Shown here in pieces: positions 1-5,666 of a stretch of 15,640 nucleotides of DNA. The stretch spans positions 1-15,640 of the forward strand of contig JBAYZQ010000034.1 in the NCBI GenBank assembly GCA_041672385.1. The letters run 5' to 3'. Every line of letters starts with the position of its first letter. Positions within the stretch are counted from its first letter, which is position 1. Below the pieces are notes generated by a model. That model had not been told where the DNA came from, ran no database searches, and saw only the letters and a list, made by a program, of their open reading frames with translations. This DNA is from JBAYZQ01 sp041672385. GTDB taxonomy: Bacteria > Spirochaetota > Spirochaetia > Sphaerochaetales > Sphaerochaetaceae. The position numbers were made by a program, and so were the translations under genes.

Positions 1-1
1 G

Positions 2-880
2 ATTTTTGATGGAGCAACTGACCCAGCTCGTTCAGCTTTATTCCAAGATTGTACTACTCTTGAAAACAGGCAAGTTGCCTTTTCCCTTTTCTATCTTAGT
101 TCAAACATGGGCTTTGGAATTGGAGCTACTTTGGCAGGATTTTTGTTCAACAATTATACAGAAATGCTTTTCTATCTTACTGGGATTCTGGGAATAGTTG
201 GAGCCTTACTGGTTCAATTTCTAGTGAAAAAACAGCAACCAACTTACAAAGAACTAGAAAAAAGCAAGGAAGGTAACCTAACTGATAAAGCAGTTGATGG
301 AAACATCTTCAGAGCGCTTAAAGCTCGGCCAAATCTTATGTTTTATATTATAATAATGTGTGGTTTTCATTTCTTGTCAGCTTTATTTTTCTTTGGATTA
401 CCACTTTACACTACGGGCCTCTTTAATGAAGCTGGAGCTTCAAATTATGGAATTTTGATGTTTACAAACGCTGCTGTTGCAGTAATACTTACTCCTTTTA
501 TAACCAAACTATCAAAGAATATACATCCATTGTTAAGTGTAGCCCTTGGTAGCTTACTCTTTTCACTTAGTTATTTCCTATTTGGTTTAAATTCAATATT
601 TATGATTCTAATTTTTATTATGATTGGAAATACAGTAGGAGAAGTTTTCTATGCAACTAACAGTAATTATTATGTTGCAAATCATACCCCAATGGGACAT
701 AGAGCCAGATTTAATTCTATTATGTCAATTCTAATGGGAGCTGGAAGTGCTGTCGGACCTTACTTTAGTGGAGCCATACTTGATCGATGGGATTTTAAAA
801 CACTATTTTTTATTGCCGGTTTTGGAATGATTCTTATCTTTTTTGCTTTATTAATTTTGCATCAAAAAGATATAACTTAA
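2..880 (+). CDS. MFS-family transporter, 5'-truncated by the window edge
   Basis: This is an integral inner-membrane protein of the major facilitator superfamily. The reading frame is open from base 2 to the TAA at 878-880, giving 292 visible residues. The internal ATG at 107 lies in the middle of the conserved protein and is not the start. The visible N-terminus (FDGATDPARSALFQD, then NRQVAFSLFYLSSNMGFGIG) resembles the MFS TM4-TM5 region with its typical R-x-AFSL-Y-x3-N-x-G pattern. About 100 residues, or three to four helices, are therefore missing upstream. A hydrophilic loop around residues 75-105 separates the two halves. The second half repeats the pattern (NSNYYVANHTP, RARFNS, GSAVGPYFSGAILD). 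The substrate cannot be read; sugar or drug efflux are both possible. Only 42 bp separate its stop from the next ATG, but that gap seems to hold a separate promoter. Confidence 0.85.
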   Translation: MFDGATDPARSALFQDCTTLENRQVAFSLFYLSSNMGFGIGATLAGFLFNNYTEMLFYLTGILGIVGALLVQFLVKKQQPTYKELEKSKEGNLTDKAVDGNIFRALKARPNLMFYIIIMCGFHFLSALFFFGLPLYTTGLFNEAGASNYGILMFTNAAVAVILTPFITKLSKNIHPLLSVALGSLLFSLSYFLFGLNSIFMILIFIMIGNTVGEVFYATNSNYYVANHTPMGHRARFNSIMSILMGAGSAVGPYFSGAILDRWDFKTLFFIAGFGMILIFFALLILHQKDIT

Positions 881-886
881 AATAGC

Positions 887-916
887 TTGCCCCTCTATTC
901 ATTTTACTGATAAAAT
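887..916 (+). promoter_or_regulatory. Predicted promoter with leaderless spacing, upstream of the exported protein gene
   Basis: TTGCCC at 887-892 serves as -35, followed by an 18-bp spacer and TAAAAT at 911-916 as -10. Initiation about 7 nt after the -10 box would fall on or next to the A of the ATG at 923. An in-frame TAA at 911-913 excludes an upstream start. The bases between (917-922, AACCTC) contain no Shine-Dalgarno sequence. Boxes were assigned by eye. A weaker alternative -10 (TATTCA near 896) would give a leader of about 15 nt. Confidence 0.5.
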
Positions 917-922
917 AACCTC

Positions 923-2143
923 ATGAAAAAATTTTTGATTTTCCTAATTTTGTTATGCTTAGTAACAAGTCTTTATGCTTTTGATTTCGTAACAGAAATT
1001 GAAGAAATCAGTATGCATCCTGATTTCTGGGCAGGAATTTTCCCTTCTTATATTGCTTATAAACTTAAACTACAAATATTTGAATTTATTCCAGGCAATG
1101 AAACTGAACTTTCGGTACTTTTATCAACAGGTATACAACCTAGAGTAATTACTCAAAATCCTATCAATGGAGCTCCTGTTTGGGAAGATAAATGGAATGA
1201 TGATAGCTATACGGCTCTTAATAGTTTAAAATTAGCAGACTATGATACGATGGCATCTTCTTGGGCTCTTACCTTTGGACAAGGCTTTGGTGAACGAAAA
1301 AACGAATCAAGGAAAGACCCCCTATTTGTTTGGGCTAGTTTTGATGGTCAGTGGGAACAATCTTTGAACCCAATACTTCAAGGACTCGATAGAAAAGGTT
1401 ATCCCTTTGATAATTTAGTTTTTGACTATACTGTTACTGATGACGAAATTTCTGATTATGAAACTCTTGTAGGTACTCCAGACCTTCAAGGAGACCGACA
1501 ATTACTTTCTATGAGTTTAAATTTGGGGTTTAATATAGAAATGCTGGAATTAAACACAGCTTCAATTCAAGGGGTAGATGCAAAACTTAAATTTACCTAC
1601 GCACCAGAAAAACTTGGAAATTCCTTTACTGGTAAATCTGATTTTATTAAGCTCTGGCTCTGGGCTGAAACGGGTTTTACTATTTTTCAACTTAAAGATG
1701 AAAACGCTTTAAACAAAATGAGTTTTGTAGTTGTAGATGATTTTGAATTTAGATTCTTAACGGGTTCTCAAATTCCAAAATGGGCAGAAAAAACTTATGG
1801 TACAGTATGGAATGTAGAAAATATAAACAGTCCTGTTTTCCTAAGAAACTCTACTAAACTCTACTATTATGGAAGACAATTCTTAAATGGCTTAGCTGTT
1901 CCATCTTTTATGCTTTTCTTTGATTTAGGGTATAATGGAGGAAATTTGAATAATACAACCACCTCCTTAACAATCCCTTTAAACTTCTTTACAGGAAGCT
2001 ATGGAGTTCAAATAAATTTAAAGATGTTTAATTTCTTATATATTTACTATGAAATAGGACATGTTCTTTGGGATAATCTTGGTGGGAGTTCCCATTTTGA
2101 ATCCTCTGAAACTATAAAATTCCTAATAAAACTAAATTATTAA
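923..2143 (+). CDS. Exported protein of unknown family, probable outer-membrane beta-barrel
   Basis: I do not recognise the family. The 406-residue product starts with a clear Sec signal peptide: MKK, a hydrophobic core over residues 4-16, and a probable signal peptidase I cleavage after SLYA (residue 19). No lipobox cysteine sits at the cleavage point. The mature part is rich in aromatic residues. It has many alternating-polarity stretches that read as beta-strands (for example near residues 195-225, 240-255, 345-365 and 368-385) and ends in FLIKLNY, an aromatic C-terminus like the insertion signal of outer-membrane barrels. No enzyme motif is visible. The start is fixed by an in-frame stop 10 codons or fewer upstream and by the signal peptide. 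The gene is flanked by its own predicted promoter and is probably monocistronic. A periplasmic beta-rich protein is the main alternative. Confidence 0.7.
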   Translation: MKKFLIFLILLCLVTSLYAFDFVTEIEEISMHPDFWAGIFPSYIAYKLKLQIFEFIPGNETELSVLLSTGIQPRVITQNPINGAPVWEDKWNDDSYTALNSLKLADYDTMASSWALTFGQGFGERKNESRKDPLFVWASFDGQWEQSLNPILQGLDRKGYPFDNLVFDYTVTDDEISDYETLVGTPDLQGDRQLLSMSLNLGFNIEMLELNTASIQGVDAKLKFTYAPEKLGNSFTGKSDFIKLWLWAETGFTIFQLKDENALNKMSFVVVDDFEFRFLTGSQIPKWAEKTYGTVWNVENINSPVFLRNSTKLYYYGRQFLNGLAVPSFMLFFDLGYNGGNLNNTTTSLTIPLNFFTGSYGVQINLKMFNFLYIYYEIGHVLWDNLGGSSHFESSETIKFLIKLNY

Positions 2144-2151
2144 TTTTTTTA

Positions 2152-2180
2152 TTGTCATACTAATAAAAAAATGGTTTAAT
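2152..2180 (+). promoter_or_regulatory. Predicted promoter with leaderless spacing, upstream of the C_GCAxxG gene
   Basis: TTGTCA at 2152-2157 and TTTAAT at 2175-2180 are separated by the optimal 17 bp, each one mismatch from the sigma-70 consensus. The -10 box ends 6 nt before the ATG at 2187, and the six bases between are ACCCCC, with no purine-rich ribosome site. Transcription would start at about the first base of the coding sequence. The -10 to ATG distance equals that of the promoter at 887-916. Confidence 0.6.
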
Positions 2181-2186
2181 ACCCCC

Positions 2187-2588
2187 ATGGAAAATAAAGA
2201 AAAAACAAACTATTTTAGACTTAAGAAATACAATTGTGCACAGGCAGTAGCCTTTTCATTGTTACCGTTTATCAACGAAAAAGTTGATGAAATAACCCTT
2301 TTCAAAATGACTGAAGCTTTAGGCGGAGGTGGTTGCGGAACACAAAAAGGAACTTGTGGTGCGTTAAGCGGAGCTCAACTTATCATCGGATTAGCTGAAA
2401 GCAACGGAAATCTTGAAAACCCTGACTCAAGTGATAAAACCTATAAATTTGGACAAAAGGTAAACGAAGAATTCAATCGAATTATGAAAAGCTATATTTG
2501 TGAAGATATAAAAAAAGATGACAATTGCGAAAAAGCAATTGAAACTGCAATAAATCTGACAAAAAAAGCTTTACAAAACAAAGATTGA
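2187..2588 (+). CDS. C_GCAxxG_C_C family (redox-type) protein
   Basis: This small, probably cytoplasmic protein of 133 residues has no signal peptide or membrane segment. It matches the C_GCAxxG_C_C family, whose members are named for a spaced cysteine pattern and are thought to bind a metal or act in redox chemistry; no reaction is established. Visible landmarks are YNCAQAV (Cys17), a glycine-rich GGGGCG (Cys50), GTCGALSGA (Cys57), and the late pair Cys105 and Cys114 (ICED then DNCEKA). All expected cysteines are present and the length is normal for the family. The ATG at 2187 is the only reasonable start, since the next in-frame Met is residue 41. It lacks a Shine-Dalgarno sequence. The last 18 bp overlap the 3' end of the convergent OPT transporter gene. 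Confidence 0.85.
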   Translation: MENKEKTNYFRLKKYNCAQAVAFSLLPFINEKVDEITLFKMTEALGGGGCGTQKGTCGALSGAQLIIGLAESNGNLENPDSSDKTYKFGQKVNEEFNRIMKSYICEDIKKDDNCEKAIETAINLTKKALQNKD

Positions 2589-4160
2589 CAATATAGCAAT
2601 AACAACTCCAGTTATTCCTTCTCCTCCTAAAAGCCCACTAGCTATTAAGCTTAGTGATTTATCGTTATTCTTCTTTTTTGGACTAAAGATACTTACAATT
2701 ACTGCCCCTAACCCCATAATCATCGAAATTTCTACAGGAAGGTAAACTCCTAATCCAAGAGTTGCAGTTGGAACCTTCAAAAGATGCAAAAGAATCCCAA
2801 TTCCGACTCCCAGAAAGAATGCTTTTTGATTTCCTAAACCATTTACCATAGCTGCGACAGCATTTGCTTGAGGAGCAGGAAGAGCACTGGTTCCAAATCC
2901 CCCAAAAGCCTTTTTCATCGCAAGTAGTATAAATACACTTAAAACGGCTCCAATTATTCCACCAATAGCCTCAGCACTTATTTGTGCTTTAACATTAGTC
3001 TTAAGCATATATCCACTTTTCAAATCATTCATTACATCACCAGATAAACCACAAGCTACTGCTGTAATTGAAGCAATTGTAAATGATGCAATAAGAGAAG
3101 GTTTCCAAACTAACCCAACGGCAAGAAGAACAAGTATTCCAAATATTTCCATTGGGTTTATCCCTGTCTGACCTGTTAAACTTCCTGAAATATAAGTAAC
3201 AAGTGAAATAAGAATCACACTTACAACAGCTTGAAGAAAAGTAATTTCAGTAAAAAAGGTTATTCCTAAAACCACCAATAGAATGCAAATAAAAACAAAA
3301 AGTAACTTTTTATTTGAAATTTGAGATTTTTGATTATTATCTTTATTAATTAGAGCTTTTGCCTTTGAATAAAAAATCTTCAAAGCAACAGCAATTCCGG
3401 TTCCAATTAATAGACCTATTCCTAAATTTGATTTAAACACAACAGCAACTTCTGTACTAGCAAACCACCCTAGTTTTATTCCTACTGGTTGCATGATAAA
3501 ATTTGCAAAGATACACCCTCCTAGCCATACATAGGCAAGAACAGGTCCAATTATTGCTCCAATTCCTAAAGCCATAGGACTTAACCAAATTGAAAGAGTT
3601 GGTGTATAGGCGGATGGTCCAAAAATAGTAAAAACTGAAGGAATCTTTTTGAACCCATCTCGAAAAAGAGTAAATACAGCACTTCCCCCCATTGATGAGA
3701 ACAAAACTTTTGCATCCTTCCCTCCCTTATCGCCTGCGATAAGAGTGTTATAACTAGCTACTCCCATAGGGAAAACAAGTTTTTCCTTTTCAATAAGATT
3801 TTGTCTAAATAAAATAGTAAAAAGTATTCCTAGGATTGCTCCAGCTAAACTGAGAGCAATCATTTGGTAAATAGGAAATTCAATTTCAGGGTTAATTATC
3901 CAAATCCCTGGTAAAGTAAATGCTAAGCCACCTGCTACCATAGCACCAGCGCTCATCATTGTATGAGTTACATTTACTTCTTGCAAAGTAGGTTTTTTCT
4001 TGAACAAGTTGAGCAAAGCAAAGCTTACAACTGTTACAAAAATTGTAGGCCAAGGTAAAGCACCCATTCTTAAAGCCACATACATTGAACTGGCAGTAAT
4101 TACAATAAGCCCACAAAATCCAATAAAAAAGCCCCTTAGGGTAAACTGTTTATCATCCAT
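2571..4160 (-). CDS. OPT-family oligopeptide transporter
   Basis: This polytopic inner-membrane protein (529 residues from the chosen start) belongs to the OPT family. The family takes up oligopeptides, or metal-chelate compounds in some members, by secondary transport. Most of the chain is hydrophobic helices. Family landmarks are TLQEVNVTHTMMSAG with the following FTLPG near residues 58-84, SLTGQTGINPMEIFG near 327-341, and SGDVMNDLKSGYML at 373-386. The last corresponds to the OPT signature around the D-L-K-x-G-Y core. The chain is shorter than many OPT members, but both ends look complete. The frame is open from a TTG at 4172, but the ATG at 4160 has GGTGGT a few bases upstream and is preferred. 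The neighbouring esterase-like gene upstream on the same strand is 98 bp away. The specific substrate cannot be inferred. Confidence 0.85.
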   Translation of the reverse strand: MDDKQFTLRGFFIGFCGLIVITASSMYVALRMGALPWPTIFVTVVSFALLNLFKKKPTLQEVNVTHTMMSAGAMVAGGLAFTLPGIWIINPEIEFPIYQMIALSLAGAILGILFTILFRQNLIEKEKLVFPMGVASYNTLIAGDKGGKDAKVLFSSMGGSAVFTLFRDGFKKIPSVFTIFGPSAYTPTLSIWLSPMALGIGAIIGPVLAYVWLGGCIFANFIMQPVGIKLGWFASTEVAVVFKSNLGIGLLIGTGIAVALKIFYSKAKALINKDNNQKSQISNKKLLFVFICILLVVLGITFFTEITFLQAVVSVILISLVTYISGSLTGQTGINPMEIFGILVLLAVGLVWKPSLIASFTIASITAVACGLSGDVMNDLKSGYMLKTNVKAQISAEAIGGIIGAVLSVFILLAMKKAFGGFGTSALPAPQANAVAAMVNGLGNQKAFFLGVGIGILLHLLKVPTATLGLGVYLPVEISMIMGLGAVIVSIFSPKKKNNDKSLSLIASGLLGGEGITGVVIAILSIFVL

Positions 4161-4195
4161 TTCAACCACCAATTAAAAGCAAAATAATTTTAACT

Positions 4196-4224
4196 AGTAT
4201 CTAATAAACAGTAACATTATTCAA
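4196..4224 (-). promoter_or_regulatory. Possible promoter of the OPT transporter gene
   Basis: On the minus strand, TTGAAT (4224-4219) is followed by a 17-bp spacer and GATACT (4201-4196). The predicted transcript would have a leader of about 30 nt carrying the GGTGGT ribosome site before the ATG at 4160. The boxes deviate from consensus and the 98-bp gap is very AT-rich, so chance matches are likely. Confidence 0.3.
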
Positions 4225-4258
4225 TATTAACCATAAATACATCAATAATTTATATTTT

Positions 4259-5104
4259 TTACTTATAATTAGAATTTACGAATTTGACCATTTCTTCATT
4301 AAATTTTCTTTTATCCTCATCTGAAGAATCTTCAAGATTATGACCTGCTCCTTTAAAAGAAATAATTTTAAATTCTTTATTTCCAAAAGAAAGATATTTA
4401 TCAACTAATTCTTGTGATTGACTATAGGGTACAACCTTATCATCAAGACCATGAAGAACAAGAATAGGTGGAGAATTAGATGTAATATAGCTAATTGGAC
4501 TATTTTTTTCTGCTTTCTTTTTAAAAAATCCAAGAAAATCAAGACTGCGATAAACATCAAGATCAACAGGCCCAAATTCATCAATTATAAATTTGCTTTT
4601 ATCGGAATTTGTAAAACCGACCATCATAGCAAGATGAGCCCCTGCTGAAGTTCCCCAAAGGCCAATGTTATTTATATCAAATCCATATTCATCCGCTTTA
4701 CTAAAGACCCAAGAAAAAGCATCCTGACAATCTTCAATACAAGTAGGAAAAGAAGAAATTGAATTTCTTGCCGTAAAGTAATCAACACTTACTATAGCAT
4801 AACCTTCTTTTAAAAGTTCTTCACAAGCTATCTTTCTTAAATTCTCAGATATTCCTTTCTTACTTCCTCCAATAAATCCACCACCATGAAAAAAGATAAT
4901 TACAGGAGTTTTGTCAAACTGTTTTTCCGAGGGTAAAAGAATGTCTAAATATCTATCTCTTTTATACTCAATATTAGAATAAGAAGCTAAATCGCTTGAT
5001 TTTAGATTCATTGAAGAAGGTTGAGTAATATATATTAAACTTCCAATTATTAGAAAAGCAAACAAAATTAAAATGATAAGTAATATTTTATTTCTTTTTT
5101 TCAT
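4259..5104 (-). CDS. Alpha/beta-hydrolase, esterase/lipase type, N-terminally membrane-anchored
   Basis: A 281-residue serine hydrolase of the alpha/beta fold, close to the HSL/BD-FAE carboxylesterase group. The oxyanion-hole motif HGGG is at residues 73-76, the nucleophile elbow GTSAG at 151-155 (Ser153), the acid is probably Asp222 in the sequence HGLDDKVVP, and the His is probably His254 in GAGHNL. All catalytic parts are present. Residues 1-27 are a basic start followed by a long hydrophobic stretch, so the enzyme is either anchored with its catalytic domain outside the cytoplasm or has an uncleaved signal. There is no lipobox. GAGG lies 6 nt before the ATG, a good ribosome site. The gene is divergent from the Nudix gene and upstream of the OPT transporter. 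The substrate is unknown; short acyl esters or acetylated sugars are family-typical guesses. A peptidase role is less likely. Confidence 0.8.
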   Translation of the reverse strand: MKKRNKILLIILILFAFLIIGSLIYITQPSSMNLKSSDLASYSNIEYKRDRYLDILLPSEKQFDKTPVIIFFHGGGFIGGSKKGISENLRKIACEELLKEGYAIVSVDYFTARNSISSFPTCIEDCQDAFSWVFSKADEYGFDINNIGLWGTSAGAHLAMMVGFTNSDKSKFIIDEFGPVDLDVYRSLDFLGFFKKKAEKNSPISYITSNSPPILVLHGLDDKVVPYSQSQELVDKYLSFGNKEFKIISFKGAGHNLEDSSDEDKRKFNEEMVKFVNSNYK

Positions 5105-5123
5105 TTATTTCCTCAAAACACCT

Positions 5124-5153
5124 TTTAAATTTACCATAGAAAGCAATTTTCAA
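5124..5153 (-). promoter_or_regulatory. Possible promoter of the esterase-like gene
   Basis: On the minus strand, TTGAAA (5153-5148) lies 18 bp from TTTAAA (5129-5124). Start of transcription near 5117 would give a short leader holding GAGGAAA (5114-5108), 6 nt before the ATG. An alternative -10 (TATAGT) lies further upstream inside the inverted repeat at 5173-5185. Confidence 0.35.
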
Positions 5154-5172
5154 ACACCCCTTTTTCATAGGT

Positions 5173-5230
5173 ATACTATACTATAGAATTCAATAATAAG
5201 ATCTGGAAAAATAACCTTATAGTATGGTAT
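5173..5230. repeat. 13-bp inverted repeat in the divergent esterase/Nudix intergenic region
   Basis: The left arm 5173-5185 reads ATACTATACTATA. The right arm 5218-5230 reads TATAGTATGGTAT, whose complement matches the left arm at 12 of 13 positions. The arms are 32 bp apart. Each carries TATAGT-like sequence pointing outward, toward the esterase gene on one side and the Nudix gene on the other. The right arm overlaps the likely -10 of the Nudix gene (TATTAT, 5228-5233). This layout fits an operator pair or two symmetric promoters. Low-complexity AT sequence makes chance possible. Confidence 0.45.
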
Positions 5231-5246
5231 TATTAAGCTTAGGAAG
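5228..5246 (+). promoter_or_regulatory. Likely -10 box and ribosome site of the Nudix-helicase unit
   Basis: TATTAT at 5228-5233 is the best -10 candidate. No convincing -35 is seen at the right distance (the TGGAAA near 5204 is weak), which is compatible with an activator-dependent or otherwise controlled promoter. AGGAAG at 5241-5246 is a good Shine-Dalgarno sequence 6 nt before the ATG at 5253. This gene, unlike the two at 923 and 2187, is therefore expected to have a leader. Confidence 0.4.
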
Positions 5247-5252
5247 ATAATC

Positions 5253-5666
5253 ATGAAAAAACATATAGATGTGACTGCTGCTGTATTCATTAAGGATCAA
5301 CGGCTTTTTTCTGCACAAAGAGCAAACAAAGGTGAAACAGCAAAGAAATGGGAATTTCCTGGAGGAAAGATTAAAGTAGGAGAATCCCCTCAAGAAACAA
5401 TAGTAAGAGAAATTAAAGAAGAAATGGACACTGAAATAACAGTTGTTGAACCTTTAATCATAATAGATCACGAATATAATTCTTTCAAAATAACCATGCA
5501 AGCCTTTCTCTGTAAAATTGATAAAGGTAATTTACAGCTTTTAGAACATCTTGATTCAAAATGGCTTAAAAAAGAGGAAATAATGGATGTTGATTGGGCC
5601 GAAGCTGATATTCCTATCGCAAAGTACATAGTGAAAAACTGGGAAACTTTATGCAAAAGGATGTAA
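5253..5666 (+). CDS. Nudix (deoxy)nucleoside triphosphate pyrophosphohydrolase, NudG/MutT-like
   Basis: A 137-residue cytoplasmic Nudix hydrolase expected to cleave (deoxy)nucleoside triphosphates to the monophosphate and pyrophosphate. WEFPGGK (residues 33-39) leads into the Nudix box: Gly38, Glu44, then REIKEE at 52-57, which supplies the metal-binding glutamates. The usual Gly-hydrophobic pair at the end of the box is Asp59-Thr60 here, a tolerated but noticeable change. The C-terminal HLDSKWLKKEE and ADIPIAKYI resemble the E. coli NudG/MutT tail, which favours a NudG-like enzyme acting on damaged or modified pyrimidine nucleotides; that is inference. Its last 16 nt overlap the start of the helicase gene, so the two are probably translated together. 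This points to a joint function rather than general housekeeping. Confidence 0.88.
   Translation: MKKHIDVTAAVFIKDQRLFSAQRANKGETAKKWEFPGGKIKVGESPQETIVREIKEEMDTEITVVEPLIIIDHEYNSFKITMQAFLCKIDKGNLQLLEHLDSKWLKKEEIMDVDWAEADIPIAKYIVKNWETLCKRM

Noticed and set aside
107..880. MFS gene as a complete 257-residue protein
   Set aside because: Conserved MFS sequence in the same frame runs back to base 2.
2131..2160. Rho-independent terminator after the barrel-like gene (AT palindrome then T-run)
   Set aside because: The stem is A/T only with practically no loop, and the T-run region is better read as the spacer before the -35 box of the next gene.
4161..4172. TTG start extending the OPT transporter by four codons
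   Set aside because: GGTGGT directly precedes the ATG at 4160, and the extra residues add nothing recognisable.
4418..4648. Short plus-strand open frame inside the esterase gene
   Set aside because: Antisense shadow of a well-supported gene, with no ribosome site or recognisable product. The same applies to the open frames opposite the helicase, GH13, regulator and binding-protein genes.
5173..5230. Inverted repeat as a terminator hairpin
   Set aside because: The arms are A/T-rich, 32 bp apart, lack a following T-run, and lie between divergent genes where no transcript should end.
5651..5666. Frameshift joining the Nudix and helicase frames into one protein
   Set aside because: Both proteins are complete in their families' usual lengths, and the 16-nt overlap with an ATG is a normal coupled arrangement.
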